Source: Treponema sp.
GTDB lineage: Bacteria > Spirochaetota > Spirochaetia > Treponematales > Treponemataceae
Direction of reading: 5' to 3'
Assembly: GCA_017390125.1 (NCBI GenBank)
Contig: JAFPCT010000215.1
Coordinates: 1-23,408 of the forward strand
DNA: 23,408 bases
The position numbers and the translations under genes were made by a program. Shown piece by piece: positions 12,970-21,261 of this stretch. The notes below the pieces were generated by a model, which was not told the DNA's origin, made no database searches, and saw only the letters and a program-made list of their open reading frames with translations. The first letter of the stretch is position 1; each line of letters begins with the position of its first letter.

Positions 12970-13539
12970 ATGTTAATGACATCACAGTTAAAAGTTGGAA
13001 CTGCATTCATGTACGAAGGCAACCCACTTATCGTTCAGAAGATGCTCGGTCAGCGCTCTGGTCGCGCCGGCATGGTTACAAACCTTCGCGTACAGAACCT
13101 TGTAACAAAATCAACAATGGATCTTGGTATCGATGCAGGTGAAAAGTTTGACGAAGTAGATCTTGATTTCCACGTAACAAAACTTTCTTACATCGACGGT
13201 GATACATACGTATTCATGGACCAGGAATCTTATGAACAGTTCGAGCTTCCAAAAGAAAATCTCGGCGACTACGCTGGATACATCACTCCAGAGGATGACC
13301 TTGAAGTAAAACTTACATTCTATGAAGGCAAACCAGTTGGTATTGAGCTTCCTGTAAACGTAACACGCACAATCACATACTGTGAGCCAGGCGTAAAAGG
13401 CGATACTTCAGGAAAATCTTTGAAGCCAGCTACTCTTGATACAGGAATCGAAGTTCGCGTTCCATTGTTCATCAATGACGGTGAACGAATTGTAATCGAC
13501 ACTCGTGACGGTTCATTCGTAGAACGTGCAAAGAACTAA
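12970..13539 (+). CDS. efp: elongation factor P (Arg32 type)
   Basis: EF-P binds the ribosome between the P and E sites and promotes peptide bonds at consecutive prolines. The 189-residue protein has the standard three domains. The tip of domain I reads QRSGRAGM with arginine at residue 32, the residue rhamnosylated by EarP in Pseudomonas and Neisseria; lysine-type EF-P has Lys at the matching place. The C-terminal signature GDTSGKSLKPATLDTGIEVRVPLFINDGE is intact. The ATG at 12970 is chosen because GAGGT lies 10 bases upstream and this numbering places Arg at 32; a second in-frame ATG at 12976 is too far from the ribosome-binding site. A terminator follows. Confidence 0.97.
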   Translation: MLMTSQLKVGTAFMYEGNPLIVQKMLGQRSGRAGMVTNLRVQNLVTKSTMDLGIDAGEKFDEVDLDFHVTKLSYIDGDTYVFMDQESYEQFELPKENLGDYAGYITPEDDLEVKLTFYEGKPVGIELPVNVTRTITYCEPGVKGDTSGKSLKPATLDTGIEVRVPLFINDGERIVIDTRDGSFVERAKN

Positions 13540-13559
13540 TTGAATCCTGCTCTTTGTGG

Positions 13560-13616
13560 AAAGGGGCTGTCCTTTGATGAAGTTTTAATTACTTCTAGGG
13601 CAGCTCTTTATTTTTT
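13560..13616 (+). terminator. intrinsic terminator after efp
   Basis: AAAGGGGCTGTCC (13560-13572) pairs with GGGCAGCTCTTT (13598-13609) using G-U pairs and a bulge, with an inner GAAG/CTTC hairpin. TTTATTTTTT closes it. It also separates efp from the converging gene. Confidence 0.7.
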
Positions 13617-13626
13617 AACAGGAATC

Positions 13627-15975
13627 CTAGCTGTAGATTGAAGCGTACTGCTCCATGAGTTCGTCCAGCTCCTGATCGTTGTCCGCGCATATAGAGCATG
13701 CGTAGTACAATGCGATTACAGATTCAGTGGTAAGGTATCCCATCGGAACGGCTCCTTCACGCCATACGCCGTGGGCTGTTACATACTGGGAGAAGTCCAG
13801 GGTCATTTTCTGCTGGCTGGTACAGTAAAAACGGATTCCCCGCTTGTTTCCGGCAAGAAGCATTGGTTTAAGCGAAAAGTCGCTGTCCGTTATATTGCCG
13901 GAACCGATTCCGTACATTTCCAGAAAGATCGAATGAACCTTTGAATATTTAAGGATGTCCTTGTAAAGGTCGCTCCTGAATCCCGGGTAAAGCCTGCACA
14001 TGAACATTTTGCTGCTGGCTTCCACCAGTATTTTTCCAAGAACTTCTGTGTCCATCTCTCCTATTCCATTAAAGACGTTTGCAATCGGGCCGCTTTCCTG
14101 GAATTTCTGCTCATTCAAGTTCCAGTTGCAGAAGCTTCCCGGGCGGTCAAAATGCAGGTTCAGAGGCGAAAGAATTTTTCCTTCAAAAACAACGTATACG
14201 CCGCCTTTCTTTTCAGATGCGGTTTCTATGGCAAGCCGAAGGTTTGTTTCTGCTTCCATTGATTCTGACGGCAGCGTTGAGCTTGCTGTAATTACTATTG
14301 GAACCTCAACGTCGCTGAACAGCCAGAAAAGCAGGGCAGCGGTATATGAAAGCGTATAGGTTCCGTGGGTAACCACGATGCCGCTTGCTGTTCCGGCGTT
14401 TATTCGGAGAGCTATTTCTGAAATTAGTTCAGCCCAGTTGTAAGGTTCAAGCTCCTCGCTGAGGTACTGGCCTGCAGAGGTGAACTGAACCGGTACGTCC
14501 GGAAAGATTCGTTTTACTATGTGCTTCAGTTCGGAAGAATCACCGCTGGAAATGGTTCCGTCCTGATGCCTGATTGCAGAAATTGCGCCTCCGGTTGTAA
14601 TCGTATAGATTACGCTGATGTTCAGCTCTTTTTTAAGAAGGGTCTTTACGATTTGCGGTACTGCTTTTCCGCTGGTTTCTTTCATGACAAGACCGGTAAG
14701 GCTTTCCAGCGGAGCCATTTCGCCGTTCTTCAGTTTTCTGCAGTGCTCAGGGTTTTCGCTTATGACTTTCTGTACATAAGGCAGGAGCTCCTTTTCGTTG
14801 CTCATTTCGCTTATGTTCAGGGTTTTCATCAGTTTTTCCGGTGAATGTCCTGTCTCAAAGCTTGCCCGCAGAAGTGTTTTTGCCGTGGCGCTGTGGATGT
14901 CACTGGAATCCAGCTGCTTTATGATCCATGCGAAATGCTGTTCGGTAATCTTTGACTTTTTCAGCGAAAGATTTGACTTGTTCAAAAGCCTCGTCAGTTC
15001 GCTTGCCATCCAGTGGGCGGCGTTCAACGGATTTGCCCCAAGGGCGCAGACTTTCTCAAAGAAGTCCGCGCGCTCTTTTGTGTCGCAAAGAAATTCCGAG
15101 CGCAGGCGGCTGACTCCGTACTGTTTCTTCAGTCTCTGGCGTCTCTGTTCCGGAAGCTCAAAGTTTTCTGCGGAAATCAATTCTTTTTCCGCGCTCTCAA
15201 GGTTTATTGTCTGTGGAGGATCAAGGTGCTCAAAGCGCACTCGGTTTATATCCCTTTCCTGGAATGATTCTGTGCAGGATTTTGCTTCATTCCAAAGGCG
15301 GCTTTCGCTTGGAATTTTCTCTCCGGCGGAAAGCATGTTCTCCTGGCGGGTAAGCTCGTGGTTTACGGCCTTCCTTGCAAAGTTGAATGAATTCAGGTTG
15401 CGGAGCTTTACATAATAGTCCGGAAGCGAAGGGTATTTTGAAAGAGCCACATATGCATTGCACCTGATAAAGCCGTCTTTGCACATGTCATTTGCAATGT
15501 TCAGGTACTGGGTCAGCCGGCGCAGCTCATCCAGAAAGATGTGGACTTCCTCACCAAGCTCAAAGCTTGCCTGAGTCCGTATCCGGATGCTCGGGTAGCC
15601 GGCGCAGGAGTAGTCCATCCTTGTGTTTCCGTTCGCGTGGGTCAGGCGCCCCAGATCTTCTTCAATCCTGACTTCCTCAATGTGGATTGTTTTCTGGTGG
15701 CTGTGGAACAGAAGGTTTATTTTTCCGTATTCTGCAATGCGTACGGAATAGCCGGTGATTTTCTTGCCCTCCTCAAGGTTCTGGGCAATGTTCGTAATGT
15801 GCTCAATGTCCGAGATGGTGGAGATTTTGCATTCCAATGCTTTTGCCAGTACATAGACCTGCTGAAGGACCTGGCTGTTTATACAAATCTTGCGGGTCTT
15901 TTCATCGGTATAAAAAACGCTGCTTACCGGTGGAAGTTGAATTCTTGCCTCTACATAAACAAAGGATTGGTACAT
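13627..15975 (-). CDS. GatB/GatE-like and GatD-like asparaginase fusion, active sites degenerate
   Basis: This 782-residue protein appears to join the two halves of an archaeal-type GatDE amidotransferase. Residues 1-290 resemble the GatB/GatE core: VEARIQL (Glu9 kept, usual His replaced by Arg11), EEDLGR (105-110), DYSCAGYPSIRI, RCNAYVALS and RNLNSF (192-197). The usual RKNYFYPDLPKGYQISQ-like segment is missing. Residues about 300-455 are a well-kept GatB C-terminal/YqeY-like tail (ENPEHCRKLKNGEMAPLES, GLVMKETSGKAVPQI). Residues about 456-775 resemble GatD-type asparaginase: TTGGAIS, LSEELEPYNW, VVTHGTYTLSYTAAL. Aligned by eye to E. coli AnsB, Thr12 is Ala464, Asp90 is Tyr540 and Lys162 is about Phe609, so amidase activity is unlikely. 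AGGAG precedes the ATG. Its role is unknown; a regulatory or tRNA-binding function is speculation. Confidence 0.75.
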   Translation of the reverse strand: MYQSFVYVEARIQLPPVSSVFYTDEKTRKICINSQVLQQVYVLAKALECKISTISDIEHITNIAQNLEEGKKITGYSVRIAEYGKINLLFHSHQKTIHIEEVRIEEDLGRLTHANGNTRMDYSCAGYPSIRIRTQASFELGEEVHIFLDELRRLTQYLNIANDMCKDGFIRCNAYVALSKYPSLPDYYVKLRNLNSFNFARKAVNHELTRQENMLSAGEKIPSESRLWNEAKSCTESFQERDINRVRFEHLDPPQTINLESAEKELISAENFELPEQRRQRLKKQYGVSRLRSEFLCDTKERADFFEKVCALGANPLNAAHWMASELTRLLNKSNLSLKKSKITEQHFAWIIKQLDSSDIHSATAKTLLRASFETGHSPEKLMKTLNISEMSNEKELLPYVQKVISENPEHCRKLKNGEMAPLESLTGLVMKETSGKAVPQIVKTLLKKELNISVIYTITTGGAISAIRHQDGTISSGDSSELKHIVKRIFPDVPVQFTSAGQYLSEELEPYNWAELISEIALRINAGTASGIVVTHGTYTLSYTAALLFWLFSDVEVPIVITASSTLPSESMEAETNLRLAIETASEKKGGVYVVFEGKILSPLNLHFDRPGSFCNWNLNEQKFQESGPIANVFNGIGEMDTEVLGKILVEASSKMFMCRLYPGFRSDLYKDILKYSKVHSIFLEMYGIGSGNITDSDFSLKPMLLAGNKRGIRFYCTSQQKMTLDFSQYVTAHGVWREGAVPMGYLTTESVIALYYACSICADNDQELDELMEQYASIYS

Positions 15976-16000
15976 AGAAAATCTCCTAAAAAGTTTGAAA

Positions 16001-16006
16001 ATTATA
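16001..16006 (-). promoter_or_regulatory. possible -10 box for the GatE-GatD-like fusion gene
   Basis: On the minus strand TATAAT (16006-16001) lies 25 bases before the ATG, but the -35 position (TATCAC) is poor. Confidence 0.35.
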
Positions 16007-16024
16007 CCGTTTTAATTGAAAATG

Positions 16025-16033
16025 TGATATACT
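16025..16033 (+). promoter_or_regulatory. extended -10 promoter for the glycoside hydrolase gene
   Basis: TGATATACT at 16025-16033 is an extended -10 element (TGn before TATACT), which can work without a -35 box; none is seen. The start codon is 47 bases downstream. Confidence 0.45.
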
Positions 16034-16079
16034 GAAAAAAAATGTTGCTCTTTGTGCAAATGTAAATTTAGGAGTTTTT

Positions 16080-17510
16080 GTGAACAAACACGACTTTCCC
16101 AAAATCCATTTTTATGATCAGGATTTTGTAGACATTTACAATAAAACTTGGACTATGCTTTCCGACTACTGGATTGATCCAAAAACAGGGGAAAAGACCT
16201 CTGACGGATATTTCATGTATCCTGTTGGTGATAAACTGGTAATCGATCAGTTTGAGTCCATTCTGTCCTCTTTCTTCCTCGTTTATTCGAACAGAAATTA
16301 TGACGCGAATTTGAACATAGATTATTTCTATGCACGACAGGAAGAAAACGGTGCAATCCGATGGCGTTACGACACAAAGACAAATGAGCCTATGCTTTCT
16401 TCCGACAACCCGGAGGGAATCGGACTTCCTCTGTTCGCATGGGCAGAATTCAACCTTTACCATAAGTCTGCAAACAAAAAGCGCATTAAGGAGATAATGC
16501 CTGTACTCCAGAAATACATTTCATGGATTGACGCAACATTCAAACAGGAAAACGGGCTTTATGCAGTTCCTGCTGCCGCAAGCACAATGTTCAACGCTCC
16601 TCGTGAAAAGGCATATTATCCGGTTGATTTTAACGCATGTATGGCAATCAACTGCGCCCACATGTCTGCTCTTGGCGACATTCTTAACGACAAGGAGCTC
16701 AGCTTCCAGTACAGACGCAACTACTTTTCTCTGAAAACCCGTATCAACTCAATGATGTGGGATAATGAGACTGGTTTCTATCATGACCTGGACAAAGATT
16801 TGAACCGCCTTCCGGAAAAAACAATTGCCGGATTCTGGCCTCTTCTTGCAGAAATTCCTAGCGCAGACAAATCCGAGACTTTGATTGCGCACCTTATGAA
16901 TCCTGCCACATTCGGAACAGAGCATCCGTTCCCGTCCCTTTCTGCTGACAGTGCAAAATTCAGCGAAAACGGAGAAGGTTTCTGCGGAAGCGTTTTCCCG
17001 ATGTTCAATTTCATCATTGTAAAAGGTCTGGAAAAATATCAGAAATACGAGCTTGCCCGGGAATGTTCAATCCGTCACCTTTACTTTGTTCTTGAAGGTC
17101 TTATGCCTACGGACGAAAACCAGAAAGGCGATGTTTATGAAGCATATAAGCCGGCCAGCGCCCAGAAGGCAACCATGGAAGGCCTTGATGATTTCCCTCG
17201 TGCCCATTTCCTTGCGGCAACAGGACTTTCAACTATTGCCCTTATGATTGAGAACGTAATCGGTCTTTCAATAAGCCTTCCTCGAAAGACTGTAGACTGG
17301 ATTATCCCGAACCTTGAGATCATGGGAATTGAAAACCTTTCTCTCAAGCGCAACCTTATTACTATCTTGAGCAACAAGAGTCCGCGCGGTTGGGAAATCC
17401 AGATGGAAAGTGAAAAATTGTATTACTTTACTATTAATATCATCGATCAGAAAAAGAAGACTCTGCCAATTCCAAGCGGTAAGTGTTCTATGCTCATCGA
17501 CAAATTGTAG
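16080..17510 (+). CDS. trehalase/MGH1-like glycoside hydrolase (alpha/alpha-barrel)
   Basis: This 476-residue protein resembles the (alpha/alpha)6-barrel hydrolases of the GH37/GH63 group (trehalase, mannosylglycerate hydrolase MGH1 type). There is no signal peptide, so it acts in the cytoplasm on a small glycoside. Landmarks are DQFESILSSFF near the N-terminus, YYPVDFNACMAIN with Asp183, MWDNETGFYHDLD, IAGFWPLLAEI, and GDVYEAYKP with Glu354. Asp183 and Glu354 are my candidates for the acid/base pair, by analogy with the family. The substrate (trehalose, mannosylglycerate, glucosylglycerate or other) cannot be told. The start is GTG at 16080, with AGGAG 5 bases upstream. A terminator-like hairpin follows before the next gene. 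Confidence 0.78.
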   Translation: MNKHDFPKIHFYDQDFVDIYNKTWTMLSDYWIDPKTGEKTSDGYFMYPVGDKLVIDQFESILSSFFLVYSNRNYDANLNIDYFYARQEENGAIRWRYDTKTNEPMLSSDNPEGIGLPLFAWAEFNLYHKSANKKRIKEIMPVLQKYISWIDATFKQENGLYAVPAAASTMFNAPREKAYYPVDFNACMAINCAHMSALGDILNDKELSFQYRRNYFSLKTRINSMMWDNETGFYHDLDKDLNRLPEKTIAGFWPLLAEIPSADKSETLIAHLMNPATFGTEHPFPSLSADSAKFSENGEGFCGSVFPMFNFIIVKGLEKYQKYELARECSIRHLYFVLEGLMPTDENQKGDVYEAYKPASAQKATMEGLDDFPRAHFLAATGLSTIALMIENVIGLSISLPRKTVDWIIPNLEIMGIENLSLKRNLITILSNKSPRGWEIQMESEKLYYFTINIIDQKKKTLPIPSGKCSMLIDKL

Positions 17511-17543
17511 TAAATTTAAAAAGCTGATGCAGAATGAACAATA

Positions 17544-17575
17544 CTCCGCTGCTTATCGGCGGGGTTTGTTTGTTT
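17544..17575 (+). terminator. intrinsic terminator or attenuator just before ppx/gppA
   Basis: CTCCGCTG (17544-17551) and CGGCGGGG (17557-17564) form an 8-bp stem with a CTTAT loop, followed by TTTGTTTGTTT. It ends the glycoside hydrolase transcript. Its end is only 12 bases before the ppx start, leaving no room for a promoter between. Confidence 0.75.
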
Positions 17576-17587
17576 ATGGGGGAAAGT

Positions 17588-19117
17588 ATGGCAGCACCAG
17601 AAGCCGTTATTGAAATTGGTTCTACTGGCGTTCGTCTTCTTGTTGCTGAATTTACAGAAGACAGAAAGCGCAATGTTCTGGACCGCTCAGAAATGCCAGT
17701 CTCTCTTGGACGTGATGTTTTTACGGTTGGCACAATCAGCCGGGAAACACAGTCTCAGTGTCTTCACATTCTGCAACGCTATAAGGAACAGCTTTTAAGC
17801 TGGGGAATTCTCCCTGAACAGACAAATGTAATCGCAACATCTGCGTTCCGAGAAGCTTCGAACAAAGATCCGGTAATGGATAAAATTTTTTCTTCCACTG
17901 GTTTCCGGGTAAAGGTAATTGACGGTATTGAAGAAAACCGGCTCATGTACCTTGCTGTCGCAGAATGCCTTCAGGATGAAAACCGTACTTTCCATTTTGA
18001 GGATGCCGTAATCCTTGAAGTAAACGGCGGTTCAACCGAAGTAATGCTTATGAAGAAGGGCAAGATGGCCGGTGCCCACAGCCTTCATCTGGGTACAGTG
18101 CGCCTTGCTCCGAAAATGCGCGGTCAGACCAGCAGTTTCGAGGACATTCAGCGTTATGTCGAAGAGTATACGATAAACGCAAAGGGACTTTTTGAGAGTG
18201 AACTTAATATTGCGGAAACAAAGCAGTTCATTGCAGTCGGCGCGGATGCTACCCTTGCGGCAATTAACGTTGGAAAACCTATCACCACATGGCTTTGGGC
18301 TATAGACCGGGAAGATTTTGACCGTTTTGTAGACGAAATCCAAACCTATTCCGTTGATGAATGTGTTGCACGTTTTAAGATTTCCTACAATGATGCCATG
18401 ACCCTTCCGGTAAGTCTTTTGATTTACAAGATGTTCATTCATCATTCGCAGGTAAAGTCCATCATCGTGCCGGAAACAAATATCCGTGACGGACTTATTA
18501 TAAGCAAGACAAAAAATCCTAGCGAAGAACTTAAAAACGAATTCAACGAGCAGATTATCGCCAGTGCGGCAAACCTGCTCAGAAAATATCACGGTGACGA
18601 ATCCCATGCGGAGCACGTCCGCCAGCATGCGCTTAAACTTTACAAGTGCCTTGAAAATGAAATTTCCCTTGATGAGCGGGCAAAGCTCCTGCTTGAAGTT
18701 GCATCCATCCTTCATGACATCGGCAACTTCATCAATATGAGCAACCATCAGGAGCACAGCGAATACATAATCCGTCATTCGGAAATTTTCGGTCTTACCC
18801 GGACAGAAAACATCATTGTTGCATCGATAGCCCGCTACCACAGGGGCAAGCAGCAGCCTCAGGACAGCGAGCAGTTCCAGATTCTGCCTAGAAGCGACCG
18901 TATGCAGATTTTGAAGCTTACGGCAATTCTTCGCATTGCAGATGCTCTGGACAGAAGTCACGGGCGGGTGCTTTCGGATTTGAACATGAAGCTGAAAGGT
19001 GACAATCTAGTAATCAACACAGCTGACGTAAAAAATCTGGCGCTGGAACGCTTTGCCCTGGAGGAAAAGGGTGAGCTTTTTGAATCGGTCTTCGGTTACA
19101 AAATAATTCTGGCTTAA
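17588..19117 (+). CDS. Ppx/GppA-family phosphatase with HD domain
   Basis: Members are exopolyphosphatases or pppGpp phosphatases. This 509-residue protein has the ASKHA-fold motifs: IEIGSTGVRLL near the start (Glu9), VIATSAFREASN, VIDGIEENRLMYL, LEVNGGSTEV (Glu144, Glu151) and LHLGTVRL. A C-terminal HD-type domain follows, with HAEHVRQHALKLY and ILHDIGNF (His376, Asp377). In most relatives the first and third motifs begin with Asp (D-x-GSN and D-x-GGGS); here both are Glu. The ATG at 17588 is chosen because GGGGG lies 5 bases upstream and an upstream in-frame ATG (17534) would translate the terminator hairpin. ppk1 follows after 20 bases, so polyphosphate is the likely substrate. Confidence 0.9.
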   Translation: MAAPEAVIEIGSTGVRLLVAEFTEDRKRNVLDRSEMPVSLGRDVFTVGTISRETQSQCLHILQRYKEQLLSWGILPEQTNVIATSAFREASNKDPVMDKIFSSTGFRVKVIDGIEENRLMYLAVAECLQDENRTFHFEDAVILEVNGGSTEVMLMKKGKMAGAHSLHLGTVRLAPKMRGQTSSFEDIQRYVEEYTINAKGLFESELNIAETKQFIAVGADATLAAINVGKPITTWLWAIDREDFDRFVDEIQTYSVDECVARFKISYNDAMTLPVSLLIYKMFIHHSQVKSIIVPETNIRDGLIISKTKNPSEELKNEFNEQIIASAANLLRKYHGDESHAEHVRQHALKLYKCLENEISLDERAKLLLEVASILHDIGNFINMSNHQEHSEYIIRHSEIFGLTRTENIIVASIARYHRGKQQPQDSEQFQILPRSDRMQILKLTAILRIADALDRSHGRVLSDLNMKLKGDNLVINTADVKNLALERFALEEKGELFESVFGYKIILA

Positions 19118-19137
19118 GTTGAGAGGAGGCAATAAGT

Positions 19138-21258
19138 ATGGAAGCACGTTTTTTTAACAGAGAACTTTCCTGGATAGAATTCAATGGACGCGTATTGCAT
19201 CAGGCGCTCAGAAAAGAAAATCCTCTTTTGGAGCGTCTGCAGTTTCTTTCTATTGTTACGTCCAATTTTGATGAATTTTTTCAGGTACGGGTTGCTTCTG
19301 TAAAACGAATGTTTTTTTCAAATCCTCAGCTTCAGGATGTTTCAGGCCTTACCCCGGAAGTTGTGCTTAAGCAGATTTCCGCAAAATCACACCTGCTTGT
19401 GCGTCAGCAGCATGACTGCCTCAAAAACGACGTTCTTCCAGATCTTGCCCGAAATGGAATTTGTTATGTAAAACCGGCAGATTTTTCCGGCTCCCAGAGT
19501 GATTATGCATTGAATTTTTTCATGACGGATGTATTTCCGCTTCTTACACCTCTCAGAACAGACACGGAGCCTTTCCCTCATATCGGAAATCTTTCCACAT
19601 ATGCGGCATTCCTGTTAAAGCCTCTTTCCGGCATACGAAATGCAAATGAAATCCTGAAAGGAAGTGATGATGAGGCCCGTATCTCCCTTGTTCAGATACC
19701 GTCCGGCGTTCCTCAGATTGTGTGGCTGCCAAGCGAAAACGGAAAAAAGAACTTCGCTCTTCTTGAGGAAATCATAAGTCAGTACGGGCGCCAGCTTTTC
19801 CCGGGATTTTCTGTTGAAGAAAACCTTTTGTTCAGAATTGCCCGTGACGCTGATTTTGCCGTAGATGAAGACGCCGGCAGAGACTTTGTTAATGCCATGG
19901 AAAAAGTTCTTGTCCAGAGGCAGAGTTCCTTTCCGGTTCAGCTTACATGCAATCAGACCAGCGAAACGATAATCCGCTTCCTTATGGAAAAACTTGAGCT
20001 TCAGGATGATGACGTTTACAAGGTTGAGGAGATTGTAAATCCCGGCGTTCTGATGGGCCTGCGTGAAATTGACGATGGAAGCATGAGTTTCCCTGAATGG
20101 CAGCATTTTTACCCAAGTTCCCTGCCGGCTGACGAGCCTTACTGGGATACAATAAAGCAGCATGACGTTCTTCTTCATGTTCCGTATGAATCTTATGACC
20201 CGGTTGTAAAATTCATAAGTGATGCGGCCGACGATCCTAAGGTTCTTGCAATAAAGATGACTCTTTACAGAACCGGTACGGATTCTCCGATTGTAGCTGC
20301 CCTTGAGCGGGCTGCCAGAAAAGGAAAGCAGGTTGTGGTTCTTGTTGAGCTTAAAGCCCGCTTTGACGAAGAGCGTAACATTGCCCGGGCCCATCAGCTT
20401 GAAAATGCCGGCGTTACGGTAATTTACGGACTTGTAAACCTTAAGGTTCATGCAAAAATCATAATGGTAATGCGCCGTGAGAACGGTTCAATCCGCCGTT
20501 ATGCTCATCTTGCTACCGGAAACTATAACCCGAAAACGGCAAGAATTTATTCAGATCTTTCTCTGTTCACCTCAAACTATGAGATTGTGAACGATGCAAG
20601 CCTGTTCTTCAATCTTGTGACAGGATATTCAACGCTGCAGACAATGAAGCAGATAGGCATGGCTCCGGTAACTTTAAAGCCGAAGCTTCTTTCCATGATT
20701 CAGCGGGAAATTGAGCGCAGTACGCCGGAACATCCGGGACTTATCATGGCAAAAATGAATGCCCTTACTCATGAAGAAATAATCAAGGTGTTGTACAAGG
20801 CAAGTCAGGCAGGTGTAAAGGTACTTCTGAATGTTCGCGGCGTATGTACCCTTGTTCCTGGAGTTCCGGGCTTGAGCGAGAATATCCGGGTTGTTTCCAT
20901 CGTTGACCGCTATCTTGAGCATTCCCGCATATTCTATTTCCAGAACAACGGGGATGCAGAGCTTTACCTTTCCAGCGCGGACTGGATGCCGAGGAACCTT
21001 GATCGTCGTATTGAGCTTATGTTCCCTGTCCTTGATGACAAGGTTTTTGATGAGGTAAAGGAAATCCTTGAAGTTTATTTCAAGGATAACGAAAATTCTC
21101 TTGAGCTGAAGGAAAGCGGTCAGTGGGTTCAGCTTGACGAAAACAAAAATGAAAAGATGTTCAGGGCACAGGATTTCCTGTACAAGAAATATAAGAAGAG
21201 GTCGGATTCGACCGTAAAAGGGCCGAAGATAGAATTCGAAGTAAGACGAAAGGATTAG
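19138..21258 (+). CDS. ppk1: polyphosphate kinase 1
   Basis: PPK1 reversibly builds inorganic polyphosphate from ATP and is usually membrane-associated. The 706-residue protein is full length. The N-terminal domain begins FFNRELSWIEFNGRVL and has SNFDEFFQVRVAS. The catalytic half has the two phospholipase-D-like histidines: His438 in LKVHAKIIM (the autophosphorylated residue, E. coli His435) and His595 in LEHSRIFYF (E. coli His592). It also has KMTLYRTG, ATGNYNPKTARIYSD and SSADWMPRNLDRRIE. GAGGAGG precedes the ATG. It sits between the ppx-like gene and the OLD-like gene with very short gaps. Confidence 0.98.
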   Translation: MEARFFNRELSWIEFNGRVLHQALRKENPLLERLQFLSIVTSNFDEFFQVRVASVKRMFFSNPQLQDVSGLTPEVVLKQISAKSHLLVRQQHDCLKNDVLPDLARNGICYVKPADFSGSQSDYALNFFMTDVFPLLTPLRTDTEPFPHIGNLSTYAAFLLKPLSGIRNANEILKGSDDEARISLVQIPSGVPQIVWLPSENGKKNFALLEEIISQYGRQLFPGFSVEENLLFRIARDADFAVDEDAGRDFVNAMEKVLVQRQSSFPVQLTCNQTSETIIRFLMEKLELQDDDVYKVEEIVNPGVLMGLREIDDGSMSFPEWQHFYPSSLPADEPYWDTIKQHDVLLHVPYESYDPVVKFISDAADDPKVLAIKMTLYRTGTDSPIVAALERAARKGKQVVVLVELKARFDEERNIARAHQLENAGVTVIYGLVNLKVHAKIIMVMRRENGSIRRYAHLATGNYNPKTARIYSDLSLFTSNYEIVNDASLFFNLVTGYSTLQTMKQIGMAPVTLKPKLLSMIQREIERSTPEHPGLIMAKMNALTHEEIIKVLYKASQAGVKVLLNVRGVCTLVPGVPGLSENIRVVSIVDRYLEHSRIFYFQNNGDAELYLSSADWMPRNLDRRIELMFPVLDDKVFDEVKEILEVYFKDNENSLELKESGQWVQLDENKNEKMFRAQDFLYKKYKKRSDSTVKGPKIEFEVRRKD

Positions 21259-21261
21259 CCT

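Noticed and set aside
14798..15415. Plus-strand reading frame of 205 codons opposite the GatE-GatD-like gene
   Set aside because: The opposite strand encodes the conserved YqeY-like tail; the plus frame is Ser/Phe-rich with no motif.
17534..17587. N-terminal extension of the Ppx-like protein from the ATG at 17534
   Set aside because: The extra codons coincide with the terminator hairpin and the first ATG lacks a ribosome-binding site, while 17588 has GGGGG 5 bases upstream.
18032..18961. Long minus-strand reading frame (309 codons) opposite the ppx-like gene
   Set aside because: It lies wholly antisense to a gene with clear Ppx and HD motifs, has no ribosome-binding site or recognisable domain, and is a product of codon bias.
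19615..20451. Minus-strand reading frame of 278 codons opposite ppk1
   Set aside because: It is antisense to well-conserved PPK1 sequence and has no recognisable motif.
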